Source: Polaromonas sp.
GTDB taxonomy: Bacteria > Pseudomonadota > Gammaproteobacteria > Burkholderiales > Burkholderiaceae_C
Direction: 5' to 3'
Length of the DNA stretch: 64,000 nucleotides
NCBI GenBank assembly: GCA_013823635.1
Contig: PNML01000001.1
Span: forward strand, 1 to 64,000
Within the stretch, counting starts at the first letter, position 1. The number at the start of each line of letters is the position of its first letter. The notes under the pieces are model-generated. The model saw only the letters and a program-made list of their open reading frames with translations, was not told the origin of the DNA and did no database searches. Both the position numbers and the translations under genes were made by a program. This document shows, piece by piece, positions 14,981 to 24,411 of this stretch.

Positions 14981-16633
14981 TCAGTCGCCCAGGCCCGCCC
15001 ACTCGAACACGGCCATGCTTTCCACATGGGCCGTGTGCGGAAACATGTTGACCACCCCCGCCCCCACGCACCGGTAGCCAGCCCGGTGCACCAGCAGACC
15101 GGCGTCCCGCGCCAACGTGGCCGGGTTGCAACTCACGTACACGATGCGGCTTGGCGGCGCCCAGCCGGTTGGGATGGCCACGTCCACCGTCGCATCCGGT
15201 GCGCTGGCGCCACCTTCGGCAGCGGGCGTGGGGTCCATGTTGACCAAACCGGCCTGGCGGCGGCGCTGCTGGTGCACGTCGGCCAGGGCTTTGCTGAGGG
15301 CGAAGGCCCCTTCGCGCGGCGGATCGACCAGCCACTTGTCGGCACGGCCATCGGCCAGCAACGTGGCCGGGGTCATGTCAAACAGGTTTCTGGCAACAAA
15401 CTCAGTAGCAGACAATCCTTTACTGGCAAGCGATGAAGCCTTGTTTTTCTCATAATTTTCACGCGACCGGGCCACCAGGGTCACGCTGCCTTCCACACCC
15501 AGTACCTCACCGGCCTGTGTGGCGATGGGCAGGGTGAAATTGCCCAGGCCACAGAACCAGTCGATCACCCGCTCATGCGGCTGGGCATCGAGCAGCCTCA
15601 GCGCCCGGCTCACCAGCACGCGGTTGATGTGGGGGTTGACCTGTGTGAAGTCGGTGGGCTTGAAGGGCATGCGGATGCCGAAATCGGGCAAGGCATAGGC
15701 CAGCTCCCGCTCGGGGTGGGCCACAGGGTCGATGGGATCCAGCAGGTGGACCGTGTCGGGCCCCTTGGGTTGCAGCCACCATTGCACGCCGGGGTGGGCC
15801 GTGGCGAACTGGCGCAGCCGGTCCTGGTCAGCGGCGCTCAGGGGGGCGAGGTGGCGCAGCACCAACGCGGTCACATCGTCACCGCAAGCCAGCTCGATCT
15901 GGGGGCACAGGTCGCGGGCGTCCAGGCTGGCCACCAGCGCGCGCAGCGGCACCAGCATGGCACTGACGTGGGGGGGCAGCACGGGGCACACCGACATGTC
16001 GGCCACATACCGGCTTTTGCGCTCGTGAAAACCAATGAGCACCGCGCCTTTTTTCACCACATGCCGCACCGACAGGCGGGCTCGGTAGCGGTAGCCCCAG
16101 GTGGGGCCTTGTATGGGGCGCCAGATGGTGCCGGGCTTGACCTTGCCCAGGTGCCACAGGTTGTCTTCCAGCACGCGTTGTTTCATGGCCACCTGGGCCG
16201 TGGCATCGAGGTGCTGCATCTTGCAGCCGCCGCAGGCACCCGCGTGCAGGCCAAAGTGCGGGCAGCCTGGCCGAACCCGCTGGGATGACTCGCGGTGGAC
16301 GGTGGTGAGGGTGGCCGCCTCCCAGTTGTTTTTCTTGCGGTTGACCTGGGCACTCACCCACTCAAATGGCAAGGCGCCGTCCACAAACACCACCTTGCCG
16401 TCGGCCTTGCGGGCCACACCCTGGGCCTCCAGGTCGAGCGAGTTGATGTGCAGCCAGTCGTCGGGGTGACCGTGGTCGCTGGCCAGCGGCGCGTGGCCAC
16501 GGGGTGCGTCGGTGGTGGGTGAAGCCGATGTGGAAGTGCCGGGTGCCGCAGGGGTGCCTGGGTGGGCAGGGGCGGTGCGGGTGGCCGCCAGAGCGGCCGA
16601 CAAGGAGGGGAGTGGCGTGGAATCGTCAGACAT
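14981..16633 (-). CDS. rlmD: 23S rRNA (uracil-C5)-methyltransferase RlmD/RumA
   Basis: 550 aa SAM-dependent m5U methyltransferase, longer than E. coli RlmD (433). Extra length comes from a low-complexity N-terminal 50 residues, a loop near residues 455-480 and a repeat-derived insert. The [4Fe-4S] ligands are in [19 protein letters not shown] and SVCPVLP. The SAM site is [12 protein letters not shown], the catalytic region [13 protein letters not shown], and [10 protein letters not shown] precedes it. The N-terminal TRAM-like domain is [15 protein letters not shown]. Residues about 395-411 derive from interspersed repeat copy C. It lies 37 bp after the nlpD-like gene. Confidence 0.92.
   Translation of the reverse strand: MSDDSTPLPSLSAALAATRTAPAHPGTPAAPGTSTSASPTTDAPRGHAPLASDHGHPDDWLHINSLDLEAQGVARKADGKVVFVDGALPFEWVSAQVNRKKNNWEAATLTTVHRESSQRVRPGCPHFGLHAGACGGCKMQHLDATAQVAMKQRVLEDNLWHLGKVKPGTIWRPIQGPTWGYRYRARLSVRHVVKKGAVLIGFHERKSRYVADMSVCPVLPPHVSAMLVPLRALVASLDARDLCPQIELACGDDVTALVLRHLAPLSAADQDRLRQFATAHPGVQWWLQPKGPDTVHLLDPIDPVAHPERELAYALPDFGIRMPFKPTDFTQVNPHINRVLVSRALRLLDAQPHERVIDWFCGLGNFTLPIATQAGEVLGVEGSVTLVARSRENYEKNKASSLASKGLSATEFVARNLFDMTPATLLADGRADKWLVDPPREGAFALSKALADVHQQRRRQAGLVNMDPTPAAEGGASAPDATVDVAIPTGWAPPSRIVYVSCNPATLARDAGLLVHRAGYRCVGAGVVNMFPHTAHVESMAVFEWAGLGD
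15400..15450 (+). repeat. AT-rich interspersed repeat, copy C, inside rlmD
   Basis: TAGC (15406-15409), 19 nt, AGCG (15429-15432), T-run after. It is antisense to rlmD and in frame, giving the peptide [13 protein letters not shown], which closely resembles the peptide that copy G gives in waaA (LSLDGIEQSATDF). Confidence 0.65.
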
Positions 16634-16670
16634 GCCCCGATTGTCTCAGGACCGCCACCCCTCCCAGGGA

Positions 16671-17633
16671 TCAGCGCGACGGCAAGAAACGCGCAGGGTC
16701 AACCGGCTTGCCCTGGCGGCGGACCTCAAAGTGCAGTTTGACGCGGTCGGCGTCGCTGCTGCCCATTTCGGCAATTTTTTGCCCCTGCTTCACGTCCTGG
16801 TCTTCCTTGACCAGCAGCGACTGGTTGTGGGCATAGGCCGTGAGGTAGGTGTTGTTGTGTTTCAGGATGATGAGGTTGCCGTAGCCCCGCAAGCCGGAGC
16901 CCGCGTACACCACCCGGCCATCGGCGGCGGCCACCACCGGGTCGCCCACCTTGCCGGCAATGCCCACACCCTTGTTCTTCTGCTCGTCAAACGAGGCCAC
17001 CACCGTGCCCGCCGCAGGCCAGATGAAGGCCACATCGTCTTCGCCTCCCGGCGCAGGGGCAGGCGCGGGCCTGGCCGGTGCCGGGGTTGTGGCCGCCAGC
17101 GGGGTGGACGATGGCAGCGGCTTGGCGGTCACCGCGGGTTCGTTCACAGCAGCGGTGGTGACGCCCGGCGAAACCCCAGCACCCGGAGCGACGGTGGCAG
17201 TGGTGACTGCGGGGGCACTGCCCGCCACCGGGGGCACGATGCGCAACACCTGCCCCACCTCAATGCGGTTGGGGTTCTCCAGGCTGTTCCAGCGCACCAG
17301 GTCACGCCAGTTCTGGCCGACCTCCAAGGCGATGCGGATCAGGGTGTCACCGGGGCGAACGGTGAAATAACCCGGCTTGCCCGCGTTCTCGGCCCCAAGG
17401 GGCAGCACTTTCTGCGGCTCCACGGCCACATCGGCGGCCTGTATGGGCCGGGAACTGGGTGCGGTGGCCACGCTGCGGTCCTCCACCGGCGCGGGTGGCG
17501 CCACACGCTTGAACGCGCAGCCGCCCAACACCAGGGCAGAGAGCACGAGCAAGGCCACCGAACGGGGGCGCAGCACGGAAGACACCGAATCAGCGGGGCG
17601 TGAAACGAAGGGGCGGGGGGTAGCGAAATTCAT
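16671..17633 (-). CDS. nlpD: NlpD-type LysM/LytM lipoprotein (amidase activator)
   Basis: 320 aa from ATG 17633. Lipobox LVLGGC (about residue 39), a Pro/Ala/Val linker, one LysM domain (YFTVRPGDTLIRIALEVGQN with NRIEVGQVLRI after it), a second linker, and a C-terminal M23 domain. The M23 zinc ligands are not kept: NKGVGIAG replaces the HxxxD motif. It should be a non-enzymatic activator of a cell-wall amidase, as E. coli NlpD is for AmiC. It is downstream of surE-pcm, the usual order, but followed by rlmD and not rpoS. Confidence 0.88.
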   Translation of the reverse strand: MNFATPRPFVSRPADSVSSVLRPRSVALLVLSALVLGGCAFKRVAPPAPVEDRSVATAPSSRPIQAADVAVEPQKVLPLGAENAGKPGYFTVRPGDTLIRIALEVGQNWRDLVRWNSLENPNRIEVGQVLRIVPPVAGSAPAVTTATVAPGAGVSPGVTTAAVNEPAVTAKPLPSSTPLAATTPAPARPAPAPAPGGEDDVAFIWPAAGTVVASFDEQKNKGVGIAGKVGDPVVAAADGRVVYAGSGLRGYGNLIILKHNNTYLTAYAHNQSLLVKEDQDVKQGQKIAEMGSSDADRVKLHFEVRRQGKPVDPARFLPSR

Positions 17634-17741
17634 GTGCGTGGGTATCCGGGGTGATGCTTGCAGCCAACGGCAGAAAGGGGGCGGCACAGCCTGCGCTGGG
17701 TCAGCACAACGTGACAGGGAAGTGGTGGTGGAGCGACGCAG

Positions 17742-18521
17742 TCATCCAACACCCGATTTTAGGGGGACGAACTGCACGGGCTCCAACACCGTCCGCTGCA
17801 AGCCTGTGGCCGTGCGGTCGATGACCACCAGGCTTTGCACACCCTGACCCAGGTGCGCGGGTGCCACCAGGCGTCCGCCCACCGCCAGTTGGTCGGTCCA
17901 AGCCTGGGGCACATCATCTCCGCCAGCGGCGGCAATGATGCCCGCGTAGGGCGCGCCCGGCGCAAACCCCTGCATGCCGTCACCAAACAACAGGTGCAGG
18001 TTGGGCACGCGCAACGGACTGAGCAACAACCTGGCCTTGTCGTGCAGGCCACGCAGACGCTCGATGCTGTACACCTCCACACAGAGGCGGCTGAGCACCG
18101 CGGCCTGGTAGCCACAGCCCGTGCCGATTTCGAGCACGCGGCCCAGGGGCACCGAGCGGCCATGCAACAACAACTCCAACATGCGCGCCACCACGTTGGG
18201 TTTGGAGATGGTTTGCCCCAGCCCGATGGGCAGGCTGGTGTCTTCGTAGGCCTGGTTGACCAGGGCGGTGTCCACAAAGCGGTGGCGCTCCACCTCACCC
18301 ATGGCCCGCAGCACGTCGGGGTGGCTGACACCCTGGGCCGCCAGTTTGCGCACCATGGCGGCGCGCACCGCAGACGAATCCAATCCGACACCAGAAACAG
18401 AAGAAAAAACCGCCGAAGCGCTTTTGTTTATTGGCTTGTCAGCTCCTATTTTTCTGAGCAATGACGCCGGTGCAGAATCCAGCCGCGCGGGAAAAGCGGG
18501 GCGTGGCCGAGCGGCACTCAT
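17742..18521 (-). CDS. pcm: Protein-L-isoaspartate O-methyltransferase
   Basis: 259 aa (E. coli Pcm is 208). The extra length is an N-terminal extension that includes repeat copy D. SAM-binding motif I is [18 protein letters not shown]; the substrate-side motif is [20 protein letters not shown]. It methylates isoaspartyl residues for protein repair. Its ATG overlaps the surE stop (ATGA), so surE-pcm(-nlpD) form an operon. Residues about 22-39 are repeat-derived, and the enzyme core begins after residue 45. Confidence 0.93.
   Translation of the reverse strand: MSAARPRPAFPARLDSAPASLLRKIGADKPINKSASAVFSSVSGVGLDSSAVRAAMVRKLAAQGVSHPDVLRAMGEVERHRFVDTALVNQAYEDTSLPIGLGQTISKPNVVARMLELLLHGRSVPLGRVLEIGTGCGYQAAVLSRLCVEVYSIERLRGLHDKARLLLSPLRVPNLHLLFGDGMQGFAPGAPYAGIIAAAGGDDVPQAWTDQLAVGGRLVAPAHLGQGVQSLVVIDRTATGLQRTVLEPVQFVPLKSGVG
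18404..18455 (-). repeat. AT-rich interspersed repeat, copy D, inside pcm
   Basis: Read on the minus strand: GAGC (variant of TAGC, 18445-18442), 19 nt, AGCG (18422-18419). It is in frame and in sense orientation with pcm, encoding [13 protein letters not shown]. That is the same reading frame as copies E and F. Confidence 0.6.
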
Positions 18522-19360
18522 GCCAGTGCCCGCAGGGTTTTGGACAACTGGCTGGCCGCCGGCGCCCAGTACGGCAACAGCGCGTGGTGGGTCAGGTCCA
18601 CCTGCAGTGGCGTGATGGTGGCGTAGCCCTGGGCGGTGGCGTGGAAATCGGTCCCCTCACCGTCCTCGCGGGCGGGGCCAGCGCCACCGATCCAGTACAT
18701 GGTCTCCCCCCTGGGGCTGACCTGTGTGATGACGGCTTCGGCCGCGTGCCTGCGCCCCAGGCGGGCCACTTTGAAGCCCCGGAGCTCGCCCAGCGGCACG
18801 TTGGGCACGTTCACATTCAGCAGCCAGGGAGCGGCGGAGTGATCAGCGCCAGCGGTGGGGATCCCCCCCATCACCTGCGTCGGATCCGGCACACCCGCAT
18901 GGGCCACACCCAGGCTGGGCAACAGCTGTTGCACCAGTTCGCGGGCTGCTGCGGCGGCGGTGTCGAGGTGACGCCAGCCTTTTTCGGTCTGCGAAAAGGC
19001 CAGGGCGGGTATGCCAAACAGGTAACCCTCCATGGCCGCCCCCACGGTGCCGGAGTAAATGGTGTCGTCGCCCATGTTGGCACCGTTGTTGATGCCCGAA
19101 ACCACCAAGTCCGGCCGGTAACCCAGCAAGCCGGTGAGGGCAATGTGCACACAGTCCGCGGGCGTGCCGTTCACATAGCGGAACCCATTGGCAGCCTGGT
19201 GGACATAAAGCGGGGAATGCAGTGTCAAGGCGTTGGATTTGGCGCTGTTGTTGTGTTCTGGCGCCACCACCTCCACCTCGGCCAAGCCCTGAAGGGCCTC
19301 GTACAGTGCCACGATGCCAGGCGCTTGGTAGCCGTCGTCATTGCAAATCAGGATTTTCAT
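18518..19360 (-). CDS. surE: 5'/3'-nucleotidase SurE
   Basis: 280 aa from ATG 19360 ([16 protein letters not shown]); an upstream in-frame start would add 25 low-complexity residues. Metal ligands are Asp8-Asp9 in NDDG, the Ser in [11 protein letters not shown] and the Asn in [20 protein letters not shown]. It dephosphorylates nucleoside monophosphates under stress. First gene of surE-pcm-nlpD. Confidence 0.95.
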   Translation of the reverse strand: MKILICNDDGYQAPGIVALYEALQGLAEVEVVAPEHNNSAKSNALTLHSPLYVHQAANGFRYVNGTPADCVHIALTGLLGYRPDLVVSGINNGANMGDDTIYSGTVGAAMEGYLFGIPALAFSQTEKGWRHLDTAAAAARELVQQLLPSLGVAHAGVPDPTQVMGGIPTAGADHSAAPWLLNVNVPNVPLGELRGFKVARLGRRHAAEAVITQVSPRGETMYWIGGAGPAREDGEGTDFHATAQGYATITPLQVDLTHHALLPYWAPAASQLSKTLRALA

Positions 19361-19532
19361 GTGACTGATTCTAGAGACCGCCGCTGACGGCTGCCCGCCG
19401 CCCCCACCCGCCCTGCCCCGTCCCAATGGCGACAAGGTGGCCGCACGGTTTGGCGGTGGCCGTGCCTATCATGCACCCCGCTTCCGGGCGTTGCCCCGAA
19501 CCCAACTTTTTTGACCGATTGGAGACAACCCG

Positions 19533-20519
19533 ATGCATGCCTGGCTGTGCGAAACCCCCACCGGCGTGGACGCCGTGATTTGGAAAGAACTGCCCACACC
19601 CGTGCCCGGCCCCGGGCAGGTGCTGCTGGCCATTGAAGCCGCCAGCCTCAACTTTCCCGACGTGCTCATCGTGCAAAACAAATACCAGATGAAGCCCCCA
19701 CTGCCCTTTGTGCCCGGCTCAGAGTACGCGGGCACCGTACAGGCGGTGGGCGAAGGCGTCACGCACCTGCGGGTGGGCGACCGGGTCGCGGCCCTCAGCG
19801 GCACCGGCGGATTTGGCACACACACCCTGGTCAACGCAGCGCTGTGCATGTCACTGCCCGCCGGGTTCCCGGCGGTGGACGCCGCCGCGTTCATCATGAT
19901 TTACGCCACGTCCTACCACGCGCTGCTGGATCGGGCGGCCCTGCAAGCCGGAGAGACCGTGCTCATCCTCGGTGCGGCCGGTGGCGTGGGCACCGCCGCC
20001 ATCCAGATCGCCAAGGCGGCGGGCGCCAGGGTGATTGCCGCCGCATCCACCGACGAAAAGTGCGCCGTGTGCCAACAGTTGGGGGCGGACGCCACCATCA
20101 ACTACAGCGAGCACACCGCGCAGGGCAGCCTGCGGGAGCAAATCAAGCGGCTGACCGACGGCAAGGGCCCCGACGTGGTCTACGACCCGGTGGGTGGCGA
20201 CTTGGCCGAGCCGGTGTTTCGCAGCATCGCCTGGCGGGGCCGCTACCTGGTGGTTGGCTTTGCAGGCGGACCCATTCCACAACTGCCCATGAACCTGCCA
20301 CTGCTCAAAGGCGCATCGCTGGTGGGTGTGTTCTGGGGGGATTTCGCCAAGCGCGAACCCAAAGCCAACGCCGCCATGATGCAGACCCTGGCCCAGTGGT
20401 ACGGCAAGGGGACCATCAAACCCCTGATCCACCAAACACTGCCCATGTCAGAGCTGAAGCAGGCCTACGCCCTGATGGGTTCACGCGGCGTGATGGGCAA
20501 ACTGGTGATGGTGAACTGA
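19533..20519 (+). CDS. NADPH:quinone oxidoreductase family (zinc-free MDR)
   Basis: 328 aa, ATG 19533 with GGAGA eight bases upstream. Quinone oxidoreductase features: NFPDVLIVQNKYQMKPPLPF, followed by VPGSEYAG, the Rossmann motif LILGAAGGVGTAAIQIAKAAG, and DVVYDPVGGDLAEPVFR. The structural zinc cysteines of alcohol dehydrogenases are absent, as expected for the subfamily. It probably reduces quinones or reactive alkenals with NADPH; the substrate is unknown. Divergent from surE across 172 bp. Confidence 0.88.
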   Translation: MHAWLCETPTGVDAVIWKELPTPVPGPGQVLLAIEAASLNFPDVLIVQNKYQMKPPLPFVPGSEYAGTVQAVGEGVTHLRVGDRVAALSGTGGFGTHTLVNAALCMSLPAGFPAVDAAAFIMIYATSYHALLDRAALQAGETVLILGAAGGVGTAAIQIAKAAGARVIAAASTDEKCAVCQQLGADATINYSEHTAQGSLREQIKRLTDGKGPDVVYDPVGGDLAEPVFRSIAWRGRYLVVGFAGGPIPQLPMNLPLLKGASLVGVFWGDFAKREPKANAAMMQTLAQWYGKGTIKPLIHQTLPMSELKQAYALMGSRGVMGKLVMVN

Positions 20520-20564
20520 CAACGCCCCTTCCCCTGGGCCAGGGGAAGTCCACCGTGCACCATG

Positions 20565-20603
20565 AAAAAAGCCGGTTCAGTTGTTCACTGAACCGGCTTT
20601 TGG
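20565..20603. terminator. Bidirectional terminator between the oxidoreductase gene and tRNA-His
   Basis: GCCGGTTCAGT and ACTGAACCGGC pair perfectly over 11 bp around TGTTC, flanked by an A-run on one side and T residues on the other, so it can end transcripts from both strands. Confidence 0.88.
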
Positions 20604-20609
20604 ATTGTT

Positions 20610-20686
20610 TGGGGTGACTGATGGGGCTCGAACCCACGACAACCAGAATCACAATCTGGGACTCTACCAACTGAGCTACAGCCACC
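20610..20686 (-). tRNA. tRNA-His (GTG)
   Basis: The minus strand folds as a cloverleaf. Acceptor GTGGCTG pairs with CAGTCAC and has the extra 5' G that marks tRNA-His, facing C at the discriminator position. The D-arm region is TAGCTCAGTTGG, the anticodon stem-loop CAGATTGTGATTCTG has anticodon GTG, the T-loop is GGTTCGAGCC, and CCA is encoded. Confidence 0.95.
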
Positions 20687-20760
20687 GCAAGCCTCAGATT
20701 ATAACCCGAAGATGCCGCCTTTTTTGACCTGCGACCACTCTGACAACGGCATCTGACTGG

Positions 20761-22680
20761 TCAACCGGCGCTGGTGGTTCGCTGCACCGGTTTCGGCACC
20801 TTGATCTCGGCCTTCAACTGCTTCTTCAGCCACTCGTAATACGCAGCGACCTCGGCCGCCGTCCACCACTGTCCATACTGGCTGAGCTCTTGCGCCGCCA
20901 CCTCGGCCGTGGGCGCTTCGCGGCTCAGGACTTTTTGCACCTTCAGCACACTGTGCCCTTGTGCACCCAGATCAACCCCCACCCAGGCAGGCGCCGTGGC
21001 CATGTCGGCGCGCAGCGCAGCCGCCAGTTCCTTGGGCAACAGGTTTTGAGGTTTGTCGCGGGACACCACCACAACAGGCGGCAACTTGGCCTCACCTCCC
21101 GCTTTCCAGGCGGCCAGGTTCTTTTCGGCGTCCTCACGCGCCATGGCCTGGGAGCGCTGGCTCACCAACAGGTCACGCACGCGGCCTTTCACCTCATCCA
21201 ACGGCAGCGTGTGCGACGGACGATGGGCGGTGACCCGTGCCGACACGAGCTGGTTCGCACCCACCTCGATCGACTCGGTGTTGCGCTTTTTCTCGATGGC
21301 ATCGGACGAAAACAGGGCATCCAGCAATTTGGCATTGGCCAGTGCTGGCGGCGTGCCAGGACCAGGCTCGCGCCTGACCTGGGTCGCGGTCTGAACCTTA
21401 AGTTTGAGCTTGTCGACCACGGGGTCCAGGGAATCGGACTGTTCGTACACCAGGTTGCCAAACAACTCGGCTTTTTCAGCAAACACACGCTGGGCCTGCT
21501 GCTTCTTGAGTTCTGCCTCGATTTCGGCTTTCACCGCTTCAAAAGGACGGCGCACCGACGGCCGCACGTCCGTCAGCTGAATGATGTGGTAGCCAAACTC
21601 CGACTCGACCACGTCTGAGATGCCGCCCTTGGACAGGGCAAATGCCGCATCCTCAAAAGGCTTGACCATGGCACCGCGCTGGAAAAAAGACAGATCACCA
21701 CCGCTGGGGGCCGAACCCGGGTCTTGGGAGTTCTTTTTGGCCAGATCGGCGAAAGAGGATGGATTCTGACGAAGCTGAGCCAACAGGGCCGTGGCCTTGG
21801 CCTTGGCGGCTTCACGCTCGGCCGCCGGTGCACTGGCAGGGGAAGTGATCAGGATGTGGCTGGCGCGGCGCTCTTCGGTGCTGCTGTAGCGTGCCGCGTT
21901 CTGCTCGTAGTAGGCCTTGACATCGGACTCGGACAGGTTGATTCCCTGGATGACCGTGGGCAAATCGAGCACCACGTAAGCCACATCGACCTGCTCCTGG
22001 GCCTGGAACAAGGCCGGGTTGTCGTTGTAGAAGGTGGCCACATCGGCATCGCTGACCTGCACCTTGGACTTGTAGCTGGCGGCATCAAAGCGCTGCAGCT
22101 GAACCTCACGCCGCTCAAAAAACGCCTGCAGCGAGGCACTGGCCGCCGCCGGCGTGACCAGGCTGGAGCTGGTGATGCCCATGGTGACCTGCTGGATGGA
22201 AAGGTCGTTGCGCATGCGGGCTTCAAACATCTCGGGCGACATGCCCTGCGCCGCCAGCAGCTGGCGGTAGCGGTCCATGTCCAGGCTGCCATCGGGTTTG
22301 CGCAGGCTGGCGATGGTTTCGTTGCGCTGCAGGTCGCGCGCCAGCTTTTTGTCACTGGTGAGGAGTCGGGCGCTTTGGGCGGCTTCGCTCAGCACGCGCT
22401 CACGAACCATGCGCTCCAGGGTGGCGTAGCGCGCCGCATCGGTATCAAACGCCTTCAGGTCCAGGTTGGGCTGATTGGCCCGCAGGCGGTCCACCTCGTT
22501 GCGGTGCGCCGCGTCCCACTCGTCCTGCTTGATGGCCTTTCCCGCCACCGTGGCCACGGTGACGCCGCTGCCACTCATGTTCTTGTAGCCGTCCACCCCC
22601 ACCAGCACAAAGGCCGGAATGATGAACAGCGCGAGCAGGATCCCCATGAGTCGGGTGTTGTTGCGGATGTAGTCGAACAT
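20761..22680 (-). CDS. ppiD: Periplasmic folding chaperone / peptidyl-prolyl isomerase PpiD
   Basis: 639 aa from ATG 22680 (AGGACA upstream). It has an N-terminal membrane anchor (residues about 12-33), a SurA-N-like chaperone region, then a parvulin domain (ASHILITS near residue 275, SGGDLSFFQRGAMVKPFEDA, FGYHIIQLTD). A C-terminal chaperone part follows. PpiD is tethered to the inner membrane near the Sec translocon and assists outer-membrane protein folding. The order hupB - tRNA-Val - ppiD on one strand resembles the E. coli hupB-ppiD neighbourhood. Confidence 0.93.
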   Translation of the reverse strand: MFDYIRNNTRLMGILLALFIIPAFVLVGVDGYKNMSGSGVTVATVAGKAIKQDEWDAAHRNEVDRLRANQPNLDLKAFDTDAARYATLERMVRERVLSEAAQSARLLTSDKKLARDLQRNETIASLRKPDGSLDMDRYRQLLAAQGMSPEMFEARMRNDLSIQQVTMGITSSSLVTPAAASASLQAFFERREVQLQRFDAASYKSKVQVSDADVATFYNDNPALFQAQEQVDVAYVVLDLPTVIQGINLSESDVKAYYEQNAARYSSTEERRASHILITSPASAPAAEREAAKAKATALLAQLRQNPSSFADLAKKNSQDPGSAPSGGDLSFFQRGAMVKPFEDAAFALSKGGISDVVESEFGYHIIQLTDVRPSVRRPFEAVKAEIEAELKKQQAQRVFAEKAELFGNLVYEQSDSLDPVVDKLKLKVQTATQVRREPGPGTPPALANAKLLDALFSSDAIEKKRNTESIEVGANQLVSARVTAHRPSHTLPLDEVKGRVRDLLVSQRSQAMAREDAEKNLAAWKAGGEAKLPPVVVVSRDKPQNLLPKELAAALRADMATAPAWVGVDLGAQGHSVLKVQKVLSREAPTAEVAAQELSQYGQWWTAAEVAAYYEWLKKQLKAEIKVPKPVQRTTSAG

Positions 22681-22720
22681 CAAATCTGTCCTGTGCGGAG
22701 TGGTGAGAAAACAGCAATAA

Positions 22721-22747
22721 AAAAGGCGAACTTGCGTTCGCCTTTTG
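22721..22747 (-). terminator. Terminator downstream of tRNA-Val
   Basis: AAAAGGCGAAC and GTTCGCCTTTT form a stem on the minus strand with T-rich sequence after it, 11 bp past the tRNA-Val 3' end and before ppiD. Confidence 0.75.
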
Positions 22748-22757
22748 CTTTCGGTGG

Positions 22758-22833
22758 TGGTGGGTGCTGAGGGGTTCGAACCCCCGACCTACGCCTTGTA
22801 AGGGCGCCGCTCTACCAACTGAGCTAAGCACCC
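22758..22833 (-). tRNA. tRNA-Val (TAC)
   Basis: Minus strand: acceptor GGGTGCT/AGCACCC, TAGCTCAGTTGGTAGAGC D-arm, anticodon loop CTTACAA with anticodon TAC, T-loop GGTTCGAACC, discriminator A and encoded CCA. Confidence 0.95.
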
Positions 22834-22858
22834 CACCTCAAACTTTGAACCCGGTGGC

Positions 22859-23131
22859 TCAGTTCACGGCGTCTTTCAATGCCTTGCCTGCGCGGAACTT
22901 GGGAACCTTGGCTTCTTCGATTTTAATCGACTCGCCCGTGCGGGGGTTGCGGCCGGTGCGGGCGGCACGCTCACCCACTTCGAAGGTTCCGAAGCCCACC
23001 AACGACACCGATCCGCCGGCTTTCAGTTCCGCGGTGATGGCTTCCAGTGCAGCGTCCAGTGCACGGGTTGCGGATGCTTTGGAAATGTCAGCATCGTTGG
23101 CAATGTGGTCGATCAGTTCTGTTTTGTTCAC
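22859..23131 (-). CDS. hupB: DNA-binding protein HU (beta type)
   Basis: 90 aa, full HU length, GTG start at 23131 with GAGGAA upstream. Signature [20 protein letters not shown], and then the DNA-bending arm [21 protein letters not shown] nucleoid-associated protein binding DNA without strong sequence preference. Followed by tRNA-Val on the same strand. Confidence 0.96.
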   Translation of the reverse strand: MNKTELIDHIANDADISKASATRALDAALEAITAELKAGGSVSLVGFGTFEVGERAARTGRNPRTGESIKIEEAKVPKFRAGKALKDAVN

Positions 23132-23281
23132 AAGTGTTCCTCGGTCGTGGCCAAACGGTGTTGGCCTGGGTACGCATGCGGGCTGTCGGGCGCGGCATGT
23201 CTGAAATCAAGGACGCGAATTCTAGACCCAACAACCGCCCGAAAATCGGCAAAACCCATTTTTTTCGTTTGTCAAAATGTG

Positions 23282-24379
23282 TTAAGCCGCGCGAGAAATG
23301 GCCTCGGCAATGGCTTGTCCCAGCGCCTGCGTCGACGCCTGGCCGCCCAGGTCTGGCGTGCGCGGACCACCGTTGACGGGGTCCAGCACCCATTCAATGG
23401 CGTGCAGCATGGCGTCGTGTGCGTCCGGGTGGCCCAGGTGCGCCAACATCATGGCACCGCACCAGATTTGGCCAATGGGGTTGGCAATGCCCTGGCCGGC
23501 AATGTCGGGCGCGGACCCGTGCACCGGTTCAAACAGCGACGGGAATCGGCCATCCGGGTTCAGGTTGGCGCTGGGCGCGATGCCAATGGTGCCCGTGCAC
23601 GCGGGCCCCAGGTCACTGAGGATGTCGCCAAACAGGTTGCTGCCCACCACCACATCGAAAAAATCGGGCCGCTGCACAAAGTGCGCGGTGAGGATGTCGA
23701 TGTGGAACTTGTCCACCCGCACATCGGGGTAGGCCTTGGCCATCTCGGCCACGCGCTCGTCCCAGTACGGCATGGTGATGGCGATGCCGTTGGATTTGGT
23801 GGCACTGGTCAGGTGCTTTTTGGGGCGCGAGCGGGCCAGTTCAAAAGCATGGCGCAGCACCCTGTCCACCCCGTGGCGGCTCATCACGGTTTCCTGCATC
23901 ACGATTTCGCGCTCCGTGCCTTCGAACATGCGCCCACCGATGGCGGAGTATTCCCCTTCGGTGTTCTCGCGAACAATCACCATGTCGATCTCGCCCGGCA
24001 GGCGGGGGCTGCCATCTCGGCGCACCACCGGAGCCACGATGCCCGGCATCAACCGGGCCGGGCGCAGGTTGATGTACTGGTCAAACTCGCGCCGGAACAA
24101 CAGCAGCGAACCCCACAGCGAGATGTGGTCAGGGACTTTCTCGGGCCACCCCACGGCACCGAAGTAGATGGCGTCGTGGCCGCCAATCTGGGCCTTCCAG
24201 TCGTCCGGCAGCATCTGACCATGGCGCAAATAATGGTCGCAGCTGGCGAAATCAAAATGGTCGAACTGCAAGCCAATGCCAAACCGGCTGGCAGCGGCCT
24301 CCAGGGACCGGATGCCTTCGGGCATGACCTCCTGGCCAATGCCGTCACCGGCGATCACGGCAATGCGGTGTGTGCGCAT
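23282..24379 (-). CDS. Isocitrate/isopropylmalate dehydrogenase family: tartrate or D-malate dehydrogenase-like
   Basis: 365 aa from ATG 24379 (MRTHRIAVIAGDGIGQEV). The family's oxidative decarboxylase core is complete: substrate-binding Arg residues in NLRPARLMPG and IVRENTEGEYSAIGG, metal-binding DVVVGSNLFGDILSDLG, and EPVHGSAPDIAGQGIANPIG for NAD. The absence of the LeuB-type Pro-rich loop and the REFDQYINLRP segment fit tartrate dehydrogenase/D-malate dehydrogenase (TTUC/DmlA) better than LeuB. The exact substrate cannot be told from sequence. It lies 32 bp after an EamA transporter gene on the same strand. Confidence 0.85.
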   Translation of the reverse strand: MRTHRIAVIAGDGIGQEVMPEGIRSLEAAASRFGIGLQFDHFDFASCDHYLRHGQMLPDDWKAQIGGHDAIYFGAVGWPEKVPDHISLWGSLLLFRREFDQYINLRPARLMPGIVAPVVRRDGSPRLPGEIDMVIVRENTEGEYSAIGGRMFEGTEREIVMQETVMSRHGVDRVLRHAFELARSRPKKHLTSATKSNGIAITMPYWDERVAEMAKAYPDVRVDKFHIDILTAHFVQRPDFFDVVVGSNLFGDILSDLGPACTGTIGIAPSANLNPDGRFPSLFEPVHGSAPDIAGQGIANPIGQIWCGAMMLAHLGHPDAHDAMLHAIEWVLDPVNGGPRTPDLGGQASTQALGQAIAEAISRAA

Positions 24380-24411
24380 GAAATGGGTCCCATTCAGATC
24401 AAAAAAAACAG

